DNA of 64,000 nt, from positions 310,001 through 374,000 of the forward strand of contig NZ_JADOVJ010000001.1 of assembly GCF_015752315.1 (NCBI RefSeq). Reading direction: 5' to 3'. Shown here piece after piece: positions 17,397 through 26,534 of the stretch (positions are counted from its first letter, which is position 1; every line of letters starts with the position of its first letter). The notes under the pieces are model-generated. The model ran no database searches. It was not told where the DNA came from and saw only the letters and a list, made by a program, of their open reading frames with translations. Position numbers and translations under genes: made by a program. This DNA comes from Nocardioides luteus (GTDB lineage: Bacteria > Actinomycetota > Actinomycetes > Propionibacteriales > Nocardioidaceae).

Positions 17397-17999
17397 ATGA
17401 GTGAGACACCGTTCCTGGCCCCCGACGGCCAGACGCGTTGCGCGTGGGCCGGCGGGGCGCCCGAGTTCTTGGACTATCACGACACCGAGTGGGGCTTTCC
17501 TGCCGGCGGTGACGTGCGGCTCTTCGAGAAGGTCTGCCTCGAGGGGTTCCAGAGCGGGCTGTCGTGGCGCACGATCCTCAACAAGCGGCCGGCGTTCCGC
17601 GAGGTCTTCGCGGGCTTCGACTTCCACAAGGTCGCCGAGTTCGACGAGGGCGACGTCGAGCGGCTCCTGCAGGACGCGCGGATCATCCGCCACCGCGGCA
17701 AGATCGAGGCGGCGATCAACAATGCCCGGCGCGCGGTCGAGCTCGTCGAGGAGCGCGGGTCGCTGGCTGCGTACGTCTGGGACTTCGAGCCCGAGCCGTT
17801 GAAGGTCCCGGAGGTGGTGGCCACCTCGCCCGCCTCGATGAGCCTCTCCAAGGACCTCAAGAAGCGCGGCTGGAAGTTCGTCGGGCCGACGACGATGTAC
17901 GCGTTCATGCAGTCGATGGGGATCATCAACGACCACTCGCTCGACTGCGTGATCCGGGATCGAGTCGAGGCCGAGCGGGCGGCGTTCGTCAGGCCCTGA
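17397..17999 (+). CDS. tag: DNA-3-methyladenine glycosylase I
   Basis: A 200-residue base-excision repair enzyme that removes 3-methyladenine from alkylated DNA. Zinc-binding residues of the Tag fold are visible: the cysteine in TRCAWAG, the histidine in YHDTEWG, and the His and Cys of NDHSLDC near the C-terminus. The helix-hairpin region SWRTILNKRPAFREVFAGFD is typical. ATG 17397 (MSETPFLAPDG) is preferred to an in-frame GTG at 17373. It may be co-transcribed with dcd. Confidence 0.92.
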   Translation: MSETPFLAPDGQTRCAWAGGAPEFLDYHDTEWGFPAGGDVRLFEKVCLEGFQSGLSWRTILNKRPAFREVFAGFDFHKVAEFDEGDVERLLQDARIIRHRGKIEAAINNARRAVELVEERGSLAAYVWDFEPEPLKVPEVVATSPASMSLSKDLKKRGWKFVGPTTMYAFMQSMGIINDHSLDCVIRDRVEAERAAFVRP

Positions 18000-18046
18000 C
18001 CTGTCCACATCCGGGGCCCGATACCTCGCGTCGAGGCAAGATGTGT

Positions 18047-18060
18047 TTAGGCTGTCCTAA
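18047..18060 (+). promoter_or_regulatory. IdeR/DtxR-type iron box
   Basis: TTAGG-CTGT-CCTAA is a perfect dyad resembling the core of the DtxR/IdeR box (TTAGGTTAGGCTAACCTAA). A further CCTAA half-site follows at 18071-18075. It lies 33 bp before the start of the siderophore-binding protein gene. Confidence 0.75.
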
Positions 18061-18093
18061 CTAAGCATTGCCTAACCCAAGGTGGTTTCCCCC

Positions 18094-19152
18094 GTGATTC
18101 GTCGATCCGTTCTCATCGCAGCGAGCCTCGTGCTCGCTGCCACCGGCCTGGCTGCGTGCAGCACAGGCGCGACCGACTCCGCGGACAGCTCCGCGGACTC
18201 CGCTTCGAAGGCAGACAAGGGCGCCTTCCCTGTCACCGTCGAGCACGCCTACGGCAGCACCGAGATCACCGAGGAGCCGACCAACGTCGCCACCATCGGC
18301 TGGTCGGACCACGACGTGGCGCTGTCGCTGGGCGTCGTCCCGGTCGCAGCCCAGGCAATCACCTGGGGCGGTAACGAGCAGCAGTCGACCGACTGGTTCG
18401 ACGCCGAGCTGAAGGAGGTCGGCGGCAAGCAGCCGGTGCGCTACAACGCCGACACCAGCATCCCCTTCACCGAGATCAGCAAGGCTGCGCCCGACCTGAT
18501 CCTGGCCACCAACTCGGGCATCACCGAGGCCGACTACAAGAAGCTCAATGAGATCGCCCCGACCGTCGCCTTCCCCGGTGACCCGTGGCTGACCTCCTGG
18601 CAGGACTCGCTCGAGATGATCGGCAAGGCCACCGGGCGGGTCACCCTGTCCGAGGAGGTCAAGAAGGAGACCGAGGACAAGATCGCGCAGGCCCAGAAGG
18701 ACCACCCGCAGATCGTCGGCGCCAGCTACCTTGTCACCGGTGTCCAGGACAACTCCAAGCTCGGCACCATCGGCCTCTACGGCGCCGGCGACGCCCGCCC
18801 GCAGATGCTCACCCAGCTCGGCATGGAGCTCGCCCCGGTCGCCGACAAACTCGTCCCGGCCGGCCAGTTCTACACCGACGTCTCCGCGGAGAAGGCTCCC
18901 GAGCTGGAGTCCGAGGTGCTGATCAACCTCGGCTACACCGCGGGCAGCTTCGAGGCCCTGCAGAAGGACAAACTGCTCAGCCAGATCCCGGCGATCAAGA
19001 ACGGCCACTACCTCGACGTGACCGACCAGCCGCTGTCCCTGACCTTCTCCGCCGCGAGCACCCTGTCGATCCCCTACTTCATCGACGAGCTCGTTCCCTC
19101 GATCGCCGAGGCGGTCGACGGCGGGAAGGTCAACGTCACCGCGGCTGAGTGA
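18094..19152 (+). CDS. Iron-siderophore ABC transporter, substrate-binding lipoprotein
   Basis: A 352-residue periplasmic-binding-type lipoprotein that captures ferric siderophores at the cell surface. The lipoprotein signal ends LAAC at about residue 21, followed by a Ser/Asp linker and a two-lobed helical-backbone domain. The domain contains FTEISKAAPDLILATNSGIT and the later STLSIPYFIDELVPSIAEA of the FecB/FepB class. GTG 18094 is preferred because AAGGTGG lies 8 bp before it; GTG 18082 would overlap that site. It is the first gene of a five-gene iron operon under an IdeR box and overlaps the permease gene by 4 bp. Confidence 0.92.
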   Translation: MIRRSVLIAASLVLAATGLAACSTGATDSADSSADSASKADKGAFPVTVEHAYGSTEITEEPTNVATIGWSDHDVALSLGVVPVAAQAITWGGNEQQSTDWFDAELKEVGGKQPVRYNADTSIPFTEISKAAPDLILATNSGITEADYKKLNEIAPTVAFPGDPWLTSWQDSLEMIGKATGRVTLSEEVKKETEDKIAQAQKDHPQIVGASYLVTGVQDNSKLGTIGLYGAGDARPQMLTQLGMELAPVADKLVPAGQFYTDVSAEKAPELESEVLINLGYTAGSFEALQKDKLLSQIPAIKNGHYLDVTDQPLSLTFSAASTLSIPYFIDELVPSIAEAVDGGKVNVTAAE

Positions 19153-20192
19153 AGCCCGCGTTGACCATCCGTACGCCTCTGGCCCCGGCCGACCCGGCAG
19201 CAGCTGCCGCCGCGGTCGTCCGGGGTCGACGGCTGCCCGGGGTCGGACTGATCCTCGGGGTGCTGCTCGTCGCGGCGGTCGCCTCGGTCCTGCTCGGCGC
19301 GGAGTGGGTCCCGCCCACCGCACTCTTCGACGACGGCAGCTTCGGGCAGGCGATCCTGGAGAACCGGATCGCCCGCACCGCGATCGCCTTCGCCGTCGGC
19401 GGCTCGCTCGCGCTCGGCGGCGCCTGTCTGCAGGGGCTCACCCGCAACCCGTTGGCCGACCCGGGACTGCTCGGCCTCAACGCCGGCGCGGCCTTCGCGG
19501 TCGTCGTGGCGCTGGTCTACGTCGGTGCCACCGGCCTCGACTCGCTGCTGTGGGCCGCCTTCATCGGCGCGGCCCTGGCCGCGATCCTCGTGCACGGCAT
19601 CGCCGCGATCGGCCGCGACGGCGCCACTCCCGCCAAGCTGGTGCTGGCCGGCGCGGCGCTGACCGCGGCCCTGACCAGCTGGACCAGCGGCATCCTGCTG
19701 ATGGACCACAAGGGCCTGGAGGTCTTCCGGCAGTGGCAGGTCGGCACCATCGGCAGCGACTGGGGCGACCTCGCGGTCTGTGCTCCGTTCCTCGCCGTGG
19801 GTGCCCTGCTGGCGCTGCTGGGCGCGCGGGTCCTGGACGCGCTCGCGCTCGGCGACGACCTCGCCAAGGGACTCGGCCGCCGCACCGGTCTGGACCGGGT
19901 GGTCGTCGGGATCGCGGTGGTGCTGCTCAGCGGCACCGCCACCGCCCTGGTCGGCCCGGTCGCCTTCGTCGGCCTGGTCGTCCCGCACGCCGTACGCGCC
20001 CTGGTCGGTCCCAGCTACACCCTCGTGCTGCCGCTCTCGATCGCCGCCGGGGCCGCGCTCACCGCCATCGCCGACGCGCTCGGCCGGGTGGTGCTGCCGC
20101 CCACCGAGGTGCAGGTCGGCATCATGACGGCCGTCGTCGGCGTACCTGCCTTCGTGTGGTTCCTGCGACGTGGACGGATGGCGGGCCTGTGA
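19149..20192 (+). CDS. Iron-siderophore ABC transporter permease (FecCD), first subunit
   Basis: A 347-residue membrane protein with about ten helices of the FecCD/BtuC family. Family phrases seen are NRIARTAIAFAVGGSLALGGACLQGLTRNPLADPGLLGLNAGA (about residues 70-115) and GPVAFVGLVVPHAVRALVGP near residue 275. It pairs with the next gene product to form the membrane channel. The GTG start overlaps the upstream stop codon (GTGA), and its own stop overlaps the next GTG in the same way, so the genes are translationally coupled. Confidence 0.93.
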   Translation: MKPALTIRTPLAPADPAAAAAAVVRGRRLPGVGLILGVLLVAAVASVLLGAEWVPPTALFDDGSFGQAILENRIARTAIAFAVGGSLALGGACLQGLTRNPLADPGLLGLNAGAAFAVVVALVYVGATGLDSLLWAAFIGAALAAILVHGIAAIGRDGATPAKLVLAGAALTAALTSWTSGILLMDHKGLEVFRQWQVGTIGSDWGDLAVCAPFLAVGALLALLGARVLDALALGDDLAKGLGRRTGLDRVVVGIAVVLLSGTATALVGPVAFVGLVVPHAVRALVGPSYTLVLPLSIAAGAALTAIADALGRVVLPPTEVQVGIMTAVVGVPAFVWFLRRGRMAGL

Positions 20193-21226
20193 GCACAACT
20201 GCAGCCGAGACCGCGCGGCCCGTCGACGTCGTACGCAAGGCCCGGCGGGCGCCGCAACGACGCCATGCCCTCGTCATCGCGGCCCTGGTGGTCCTCCTCT
20301 TCGGAGCCTTCGTCGCCCGGGTGCTGCTCGGCAACTTCATCATCACCGTGCCCGACTTCTTCAGGATCCTCGGCGGTGCCGAGATCCCGGGCGCGACCTT
20401 CCTGCTGATGTCGGAGAAGCTTCCCCGGGCGATCCTCGGGGTGCTGGTCGGGATCGCCTTCGGCAGCGCCGGCGCGGTCTTCCAGAGCACCCTGCGCAAC
20501 CCCCTGGCCAGCCCCGACATCGTCGGCGTCTCGCTCGGCGCGAGCGCGTCGGCGGTCTTCGCGATCGTGGTGTTCGACCTGCAGGGGCTGGCCCTGAGCA
20601 TCGCCGCGATCGTGGGAGCGATCGCGATCGCGGTGGCGGTCCGGCTCGTGGCCGGCTCCGACGGCAGCTACCGGCTCGTCCTGGTCGGCGTCACCGCCGC
20701 GGCCGCGATGACCGCGGTCGTCCACTACCTCTTCACCCGCGCCAACGAGTTCGACGCCCTGCTCGTGCTGCGCTGGCTGACCGGCGCGCTCAACGGCGTC
20801 ACCTGGCCGACGATCTGGACGCTGCTGGGCTTCCTGGTCGTGCTCGTCCCTGCGCTGATCCTGACCGCGCGGTCCGCCCAGATCCTCCAGCTCGGTCCGG
20901 ACGTGGCCACCGGGCTGGGCGTCAGCCGGCGGCGTACGGACCTGCTGCTCCTGCTCGCCGTCCTGCTCACCGCTCTCGGCGTCGCCGCCGCCGGCCCGGT
21001 CGCCTTCGTCGCGTTCGTCGCCGGACCGATCTCGCGGGCGCTCAACGGCGGGCGTACGACCCTGGTCGGCGCTGCGCTCGTCGGCGCCATCGTGATGGTG
21101 GCGGGCGACTACATCGCCGACTATGCGGTCCCCGGCGTCTCCTTCCCGGTAGGCGTCGTCACCGGTGCGTTCGGGGCGCCGTTCCTGTTGTGGTTGCTCG
21201 CCGCCGGGCGGGCTGGAAGGCGATGA
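20189..21226 (+). CDS. Iron-siderophore ABC transporter permease (FecCD), second subunit
   Basis: A 345-residue partner permease. Diagnostic segments are SEKLPRAILGVLVGIAFGSAGAVFQSTLRNPLASPDIVGVSLGAS and AAAGPVAFVAFVAGPISRALNG. The GTG at 20189 overlaps the previous stop. A longer reading with a start at 19304 exists only because the upstream permease gene is also open in this frame. The next gene, the ATPase, starts 1 bp after the stop. Confidence 0.93.
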   Translation: MSTTAAETARPVDVVRKARRAPQRRHALVIAALVVLLFGAFVARVLLGNFIITVPDFFRILGGAEIPGATFLLMSEKLPRAILGVLVGIAFGSAGAVFQSTLRNPLASPDIVGVSLGASASAVFAIVVFDLQGLALSIAAIVGAIAIAVAVRLVAGSDGSYRLVLVGVTAAAAMTAVVHYLFTRANEFDALLVLRWLTGALNGVTWPTIWTLLGFLVVLVPALILTARSAQILQLGPDVATGLGVSRRRTDLLLLLAVLLTALGVAAAGPVAFVAFVAGPISRALNGGRTTLVGAALVGAIVMVAGDYIADYAVPGVSFPVGVVTGAFGAPFLLWLLAAGRAGRR

Positions 21227-21227
21227 C

Positions 21228-22058
21228 ATGAAAGAGGCCCAGATGAGACTCGCTGCGGAGAGTGTGAGCCTCGGCTACGGCGCGGACCCGGTCGTCGACG
21301 GCGTCTCGCTCGAGATCCCCGACGGCCTCACCACGGTGATCGTCGGCGCCAACGGCTGCGGGAAGTCGACCCTGCTGCGCGGCATGGCGCGGCTGCTGAA
21401 GCCCATCTCGGGGCAGGTCGTGCTCGACGGCAAGGCGGTCCACAAGCAGCCGACTCGCGCGGTGGCCAAGACGCTCGGCCTGATGCCGCAGTCGCCGGTC
21501 GCTCCCGAGGGCATCACCGTCGTCGACCTGGTCGGCCGCGGACGCCAGCCGCACCGCGGTGCGCTGCAACGCTGGTCGTCCGAGGACGACGCCGCGGTCG
21601 CGGAGGCGCTCGAGCTGACCGACACCCTCGACCTGGCCGACCGCGTCGTCGACGAGCTCTCCGGCGGTCAGCGGCAGCGGGTCTGGGTGGCGATGGCGCT
21701 CGCCCAGCAGACCGACCTGCTCCTCCTCGACGAGCCGACCACGTTCCTCGACGTCGCCCACCAGGTCGACCTGCTCGACCTGCTCCACGGGCTGCGCTCC
21801 TCGCGAGGGACCACCGTCGTGATGGTGCTCCACGACCTCAACCTGGCGGCCCGCTACGCCGACCACCTGATCGCGATGAGCGGCGGCAAGGTCGCCGCCA
21901 CCGGCACGCCCGCCGAGGTGGTGACCGCCGACCGCGTCGAGCAGGTCTTCGGGCTGGAGTGCCAGGTCATCCACGACCCCGTCTCGGGCACACCGCTGGT
22001 CGTCCCGATCGGACGCCACCACCGACCCGCAGCTCACCCCCACGCACAAGGAGCCTGA
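21228..22058 (+). CDS. Iron-siderophore ABC transporter ATP-binding protein
   Basis: A 276-residue ATPase that drives ferric-siderophore import. Walker A is GANGCGKST (~38-46), the signature is LSGGQRQR (~143-150), Walker B is LLLLDEPTT, and the switch histidine is in VLHDLNLAARYADH. ATG 21228 has GGAAGG upstream; ATG 21243 is a plausible alternative. It is followed after 1 bp by the siderophore-interacting protein, whose ribosome-binding site is AAGGAG. Confidence 0.93.
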   Translation: MKEAQMRLAAESVSLGYGADPVVDGVSLEIPDGLTTVIVGANGCGKSTLLRGMARLLKPISGQVVLDGKAVHKQPTRAVAKTLGLMPQSPVAPEGITVVDLVGRGRQPHRGALQRWSSEDDAAVAEALELTDTLDLADRVVDELSGGQRQRVWVAMALAQQTDLLLLDEPTTFLDVAHQVDLLDLLHGLRSSRGTTVVMVLHDLNLAARYADHLIAMSGGKVAATGTPAEVVTADRVEQVFGLECQVIHDPVSGTPLVVPIGRHHRPAAHPHAQGA

Positions 22059-22059
22059 C

Positions 22060-22986
22060 ATGCCCATCCTCGCCCGCGTCTCGGTACGCTCCGTCGAGCG
22101 CCTCTCGCCCTCCTTCGCCCGGATCGAGCTGGTCGGCGACGACCTGGCCGACTTCGGCAACGACGGGCCGAGCCTCGATCAGCGCATCAAGCTCTTCTTC
22201 CCGGCCACCCCGGGCGTGCTGCCGGAGCTCTCCGCCGAAGACTGGTACGCCGAGTGGCTCGCCCTCCCCGACGACGAGCGCCCGCGGATGCGCACCTACA
22301 CGATCCGCTCGATCGAGGGGGAGGGGATCGAGAAGCGCCTGTACGTCGACTTCGTGCTCCATCCCGGGGCGCACGGTCCCGGCTCCGACTGGGCCGGTGC
22401 GGCCGAGCCGGGCGACGAGATCATGGTGGCCGGCCCCAAGCTCGGCGAGCCCTACGGCGGGATCGAGTGGCTCCCCGGCGACGCGACCCGGCTGCTCCTG
22501 GTCGGCGACGAGACGGCCGTCCCGGCGATCGTCTCCATCCTCGAGTCCCTGCCGGCGGACGCCACCGGATCGGCCTTCCTGGAGGTGCCGGTCGCCGGTG
22601 ACGTACAGGAGGTGGCTGCGCCCGAGGGGCTGAAGGTCACCTGGCTGCCGCGCGAGGGTGCGCCGGTCGGTGGTCCGGCCCTGGCCGCCGTCGGCGGCCT
22701 GCTCGGCTTCGAGGCGACGCCCGAGGACGTCACCTCGGTCGAGGTCGAGGACCCGGACCTGTGGGAGACCCCGATCTACTCGTCCTCCGGCGAGGAGGTC
22801 GCGGTCGCCGAGAGCGGCTCGGCGAGCGGCTCCGAGAACGGCGAGGACGGGCGCTACGCCTGGATCGCCGGAGAGTCCCGGATGGTCACCGCACTGCGCC
22901 GTCACCTCGTCAACGAGCTCGAGATGCCCCGCAAGCAGGTGGCCTTCATGGGCTACTGGCGCGAAGGCGTGTCGATGAAGGGGTGA
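22060..22986 (+). CDS. Siderophore-interacting protein (FAD-dependent ferric-siderophore reductase)
   Basis: A 308-residue cytoplasmic flavoprotein of the ViuB/SIP family that reduces imported ferric siderophore to release Fe(II). The FAD-binding strand motif is PRMRTYTIRS at about residues 76-85, and the nucleotide-binding part contains LLLVGDETAVPAI. The C-terminus (AWIAGESRMVTALRRHLVNE...GYWREG) is diagnostic. An acidic Ser/Glu-rich insert at about 245-265 (ESGSASGSENGEDG) lengthens the protein slightly. Last gene of the IdeR-controlled operon. Confidence 0.92.
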   Translation: MPILARVSVRSVERLSPSFARIELVGDDLADFGNDGPSLDQRIKLFFPATPGVLPELSAEDWYAEWLALPDDERPRMRTYTIRSIEGEGIEKRLYVDFVLHPGAHGPGSDWAGAAEPGDEIMVAGPKLGEPYGGIEWLPGDATRLLLVGDETAVPAIVSILESLPADATGSAFLEVPVAGDVQEVAAPEGLKVTWLPREGAPVGGPALAAVGGLLGFEATPEDVTSVEVEDPDLWETPIYSSSGEEVAVAESGSASGSENGEDGRYAWIAGESRMVTALRRHLVNELEMPRKQVAFMGYWREGVSMKG

Positions 22987-23054
22987 CCCAGCGCGGTTTT
23001 GACGCGTGCGCGTGGTTAAGTTTGGTGCGCCCAATCAAATAGAAGGGTCTCGGA

Positions 23055-24800
23055 ATGCAAGCAAGCATCCTGGCCGCGGACACCCTGATCCAGGCCAACA
23101 CGGTCGATTATCTCCTGATCGCCATCTACTTCGCGTTCGTCCTCGGCATCGGCTTCCTGGCCAGCCGTGGCATGTCGAACTCGGTCGACTTCTTCCTCTC
23201 GGGCCGGTCGCTGCCCGCCTGGGTCACCGGGCTCGCCTTCATCTCGGCGAACCTCGGTGCGGTCGAGATCATGGGTATGTCGGCAACGGGAGCTCAGCTC
23301 GGGCTCCCCACCGTCCATTACTTCTGGATCGGTGCGATTCCCGCGATGTTGTTCCTGGGCGTCGTGATGATGCCCTTCTACTACGGCTCGAAGGTGCGCT
23401 CGGTCCCCGAGTTCATGAAGCGCCGTTTCGGCACCGGTGCCCACCTGGTCAACGCGCTCTCGTTCGCGCTGGCGCAGCTGCTCATCGCCGGTATCAACCT
23501 CTACCTGCTCGGCTCGATCGTGCACGCGCTGCTCGGCTGGCCGCTGTGGGTGGCGCTGATCGTGGCCGCCCTGATCGTGCTGTCCTACATCACCCTCGGC
23601 GGTCTGAAGGCCGCGATCTACAACGAGGTGCTGCAGTTCTTCGTGATCGTCGCCGCGCTGCTGCCGCTGACCCTGCTCGGTCTCCACCGGGTCGGCGGCT
23701 GGGACGGCCTCACCTCGAAGATCGAGAAGGCCGCGGCGGCCAACCCCGACACCATCGCGCCTGCCGCTGACCAGCTCAACTCCTGGCCCGGTGCGGCCCT
23801 GACCGGCTTCGGCTCCGACTTCCTCTCGGTCGTCGGCATCGTGTTCGGTCTCGGCTTCGTGCTCTCCTTCGGCTACTGGACCACCAACTTCGTCGAGGTC
23901 CAGCGCGCGATGGCGGCCGACTCGATCTCGGCCGCCCGGAAGACGCCGATCATCGGTGCCTTCCCGAAGATGTTCATCCCGTTCATCACCATCTTCCCCG
24001 GCATGATCGCGGCGGTCCTGGTCACCGAGATCGCGCGTACGAAGGCAGGGGAGGCGGTGCCGGGTGGTGCCTCCGGTGAGGGCGTGACCTACAACGACTC
24101 GCTGCTCTACCTGATGGCGGAGGTGCTGCCCAACGGTCTGCTCGGGCTGGCGATCACCGGTCTGCTGGCCGCGTTCATGGCCGGTATGGCGGCCAACGTC
24201 TCCGCGTTCAACACGGTGGTGTCCTTCGACATCATCCAGGAGTACATCATCAAGGACCGCCCCGACGACTTCTACGTCAAGCTGGGACGCTGGGCGACCG
24301 TCGCGGCGACCGCCATCGCGATCTTCACCGCGGTGCTGGCCTCCAACTTCTCCAACATCATGGACTACCTGCAGACCCTGTTCGGGTTCTTCAACGCGCC
24401 GCTGTTCGCGACGTTCATCCTGGGTATGTTCTGGAAGCGGATGACCGCGACCGCCGGTTGGACCGGTCTGGTCTCCGGCACGCTGGCGGCCGTGCTCGTC
24501 GGCATCCTCGCCGACGGCACGCTCGGCGGGCTCTCCGTCGGTGTCCTGCCGCTCTCCGGCCAGGGCGCCTCGTTCGTGGCGGCCGGTGCGGCCTTCGTGG
24601 TCGACATCGTGGTCAGCGTGATCGTCTCGCTGGTGACCGCGCCGAAGCCGGAAGGCTCCCTGAAGGGTCTGGTCTACTCCGAGACCCCGAAGGAGGACCT
24701 GGTCGACGCCGAGGACGCCGGTCGCCCGTGGTGGGAGCGCCCGGTGCCCCTGGCGGGTGTCGCGCTGGTCCTGGTCATCATCCTGAACGTGATCTTCTAG
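23055..24800 (+). CDS. Sodium/solute symporter (SSS family)
   Basis: A 581-residue permease with about fourteen membrane helices, using the sodium gradient to import a sugar, inositol or similar solute. Family markers are VDFFLSGRSLPAWVTGLAFISANLGAVEIMG near residues 49-78, RSVPEFMKRRFG, and the sodium-site helix around GLLGLAITGLLAAFMAGMAANVSAFNTV. The substrate cannot be read from sequence. It is followed after 11 bp by a 91-residue membrane protein with a consensus ribosome-binding site, so the two are almost certainly co-transcribed. Confidence 0.88.
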   Translation: MQASILAADTLIQANTVDYLLIAIYFAFVLGIGFLASRGMSNSVDFFLSGRSLPAWVTGLAFISANLGAVEIMGMSATGAQLGLPTVHYFWIGAIPAMLFLGVVMMPFYYGSKVRSVPEFMKRRFGTGAHLVNALSFALAQLLIAGINLYLLGSIVHALLGWPLWVALIVAALIVLSYITLGGLKAAIYNEVLQFFVIVAALLPLTLLGLHRVGGWDGLTSKIEKAAAANPDTIAPAADQLNSWPGAALTGFGSDFLSVVGIVFGLGFVLSFGYWTTNFVEVQRAMAADSISAARKTPIIGAFPKMFIPFITIFPGMIAAVLVTEIARTKAGEAVPGGASGEGVTYNDSLLYLMAEVLPNGLLGLAITGLLAAFMAGMAANVSAFNTVVSFDIIQEYIIKDRPDDFYVKLGRWATVAATAIAIFTAVLASNFSNIMDYLQTLFGFFNAPLFATFILGMFWKRMTATAGWTGLVSGTLAAVLVGILADGTLGGLSVGVLPLSGQGASFVAAGAAFVVDIVVSVIVSLVTAPKPEGSLKGLVYSETPKEDLVDAEDAGRPWWERPVPLAGVALVLVIILNVIF

Positions 24801-24811
24801 AGGAGGCTGAG

Positions 24812-25087
24812 ATGTCCACCGAAACCAACAAGGGGTTCCTTGCGGTGCTGTTGTCGCTCTTCGACATCCGCAACGTGATCGGGTCCCTGCTCGCGGTCTA
24901 CGGCATCATCCTGCTGCTGATGGGCCTGTTCGGCGACCCCGAGGTCGACAAGACCGGCGGTCCCAACGCCAACCTGTGGGCGGGCATCGTCCTGCTCGTG
25001 ATCGGTGCCGTCTTCATCGCCTGGGGCGTGCTGCGGCCGGTCGTGCCGGACGCTCCTGGCTCCAGCAAGGTGAACGAAGACAAGTAG
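24812..25087 (+). CDS. Small two-helix membrane protein following the SSS symporter
   Basis: A 91-residue protein starting at ATG 24812 behind AGGAGG. A short N-terminal segment (MSTETNKGFLAVLLSLFDIRNVI) leads to helix 1 (~22-41, GSLLAVYGIILLLMGLFG). A polar loop (DPEVDKTGGPNAN) and helix 2 (~56-74) follow, then a charged tail. I do not recognise a family. Position and spacing suggest it is an accessory subunit or stability factor of the symporter. Confidence 0.75.
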   Translation: MSTETNKGFLAVLLSLFDIRNVIGSLLAVYGIILLLMGLFGDPEVDKTGGPNANLWAGIVLLVIGAVFIAWGVLRPVVPDAPGSSKVNEDK

Positions 25088-25097
25088 CCCGTTCGGC

Positions 25098-25859
25098 TCA
25101 GAGTCCTACGAGCGTGATGTCGCCACTGACGGTGGTGGTACGCAGCTCGACATAGGGCTCACCCGCGGCCGGTGCGCCAGCGCTCTCGACAGTGCTGGTG
25201 CACCGGCCGCTCACTGTGTTGACGTCGGTCCACACCGGGGTGCCGTTCGGGATCCCGATGCGTACGTCGGAGGAGGCTCCCTTCACCGAGATCCGGCCCG
25301 CGCTGACCGAGTGGATGGCGAAGTCGCCGGCGCCGGTCGAGTGGCTCACGTCGCCCTCGACCTCGTCGATCTCCACGCTGCCGGAGCCGGTCTTGGTGTG
25401 CAGGTCGTGGGCCGTACCGATCCGGATGTCACCGGATCCCGACTTGATCGAGGCGCGCCCGTCGAGGGTGTCGGCCTCGATGTCTCCCGAGCCGGTCTCG
25501 ACCTGGAACTCCTCGGTGACCCGGTCGACCCGTACGTCGCCCGAGCCGGTCTGGAGCCATGCCGCCCGGAGGACGCCCTGGGTGGCGATGTCGGCGCTCC
25601 CGGTGCGGACGCGCAGCTGGCTGCGGGCCGGGACGGTCACCGCGATGTCGTAACGCCGCGAGCGGCTGAACGGGCCCTTGTGCGGGTCGACGATGTTGAT
25701 GGTGTCGCCGTTCTGCTCGACCACGAGATGCTCGGCGTCGTCGCCGTCGATCTCGATGGTCGTCTCCTCGGCGTCGGTCGCCGAGACCTCGAGGTTGCCC
25801 TTCCCGAATTCGACGAACAGCTTTGCGGGCGCGGTGGACATGAAGGTGTACGTGCTCAT
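25098..25859 (-). CDS. DUF4097 beta-strand repeat protein
   Basis: A 253-residue protein made of repeated short beta strands with the pattern TGSGDVxVxxV: LQTGSGDVRVDRV, VETGSGDIEADTL, IKSGSGDIRIGTA, TKTGSGSVEIDEV. This is typical of the DUF4097/DUF4098 beta-solenoid family. No signal peptide or anchor is seen, so it appears cytoplasmic. It is the second gene of a likely operon behind the RHH regulator at 25933; such pairs are suggestive of a regulator with a partner protein, but the biochemical role is unknown. Confidence 0.82.
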   Translation of the reverse strand: MSTYTFMSTAPAKLFVEFGKGNLEVSATDAEETTIEIDGDDAEHLVVEQNGDTINIVDPHKGPFSRSRRYDIAVTVPARSQLRVRTGSADIATQGVLRAAWLQTGSGDVRVDRVTEEFQVETGSGDIEADTLDGRASIKSGSGDIRIGTAHDLHTKTGSGSVEIDEVEGDVSHSTGAGDFAIHSVSAGRISVKGASSDVRIGIPNGTPVWTDVNTVSGRCTSTVESAGAPAAGEPYVELRTTTVSGDITLVGL

Positions 25860-25932
25860 GATGATGCTCCTGAGGGTGTGCTGATCTACCGGACCGGCCG
25901 GGCGGCCGTCCGTTGTTGCGTCTGGGCTCAGG

Positions 25933-26523
25933 TCAGAGCCAGCCGGTCATCCGGCGGTCGGACCTGCCGCGGTTGCTTCCGCGGAACGGATCGAGGCTGT
26001 TCATCGCCTCGGTGACGATGTGAGGGATCGCGGAGAGGTCGACGTCGACGTTGACCGCGTTCTCCCGTGTGGCCGCGCGTACGGCGCCGACGAGCCAGGT
26101 GTTGAGCGACTGGCCGGCCTCGGCCGCCGCCTCCTCGGCCTTCGCCTTGAGCGACTCCGGGATGCGCAGGGTCACCCGGGCGAGGGAGTCGTCGGCCTCG
26201 GGCTCCGGCGGCGCCGGGGGAGTCGGGGGAGCGGGCGGCGCCGGGGGCGTGGGAGGTGTCGGCGGGATCGGCTCCGCGAGCTCCGGCAGCGTGACCCCGA
26301 ACTCCAGGTCACGTCCCCGCAGACGTACGTCCACGTTGCCCGTCGGCAGCTCCGCCGTGATCTCCGCGGCTGCCTGGCTCACCGCTTCCATCACCGCCAG
26401 CCGAGCCGCCGGGTCGAGTGCGTAGGTGAGCCGCTCCGCGGTCTCCCGTGCCTCCGGCCCCGATGCCTCGGCCGCGGCCAGGAGGTCCCGTCGCAGGCTG
26501 TCGATGTACGGCGTGATGTCCAT
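25933..26523 (-). CDS. Ribbon-helix-helix (HicB/Arc-like) DNA-binding protein
   Basis: A 196-residue protein. The N-terminal ~90 residues (MDITPYIDSLRRDLLAAAEASG onward) form a helical domain, then a proline-rich linker (IPPTPPTPPAPPAPPTPPAPPEP, ~92-114). A C-terminal ribbon-helix-helix domain (ARVTLRIPESLKAKAEEAAAEAGQSLNTWLVGAVR, ~121-155) follows. RHH proteins bind DNA as dimers through the beta strand. ATG 26523 is preferred, with GTG 26532 three codons upstream as alternative. Four TGAYRTCA half-sites spaced by about one or two helical turns lie just upstream, which strongly suggests autoregulation. It has antitoxin-like features, but no toxin gene is adjacent. Confidence 0.78.
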   Translation of the reverse strand: MDITPYIDSLRRDLLAAAEASGPEARETAERLTYALDPAARLAVMEAVSQAAAEITAELPTGNVDVRLRGRDLEFGVTLPELAEPIPPTPPTPPAPPAPPTPPAPPEPEADDSLARVTLRIPESLKAKAEEAAAEAGQSLNTWLVGAVRAATRENAVNVDVDLSAIPHIVTEAMNSLDPFRGSNRGRSDRRMTGWL

Positions 26524-26534
26524 ACGCACCACTA

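Noticed and set aside
22987..23054. TTGACG...TAAGTT as a promoter for the symporter
   Set aside because: The spacing between the two boxes is about 12 bp, too short for a normal sigma-70-type promoter; left unannotated.
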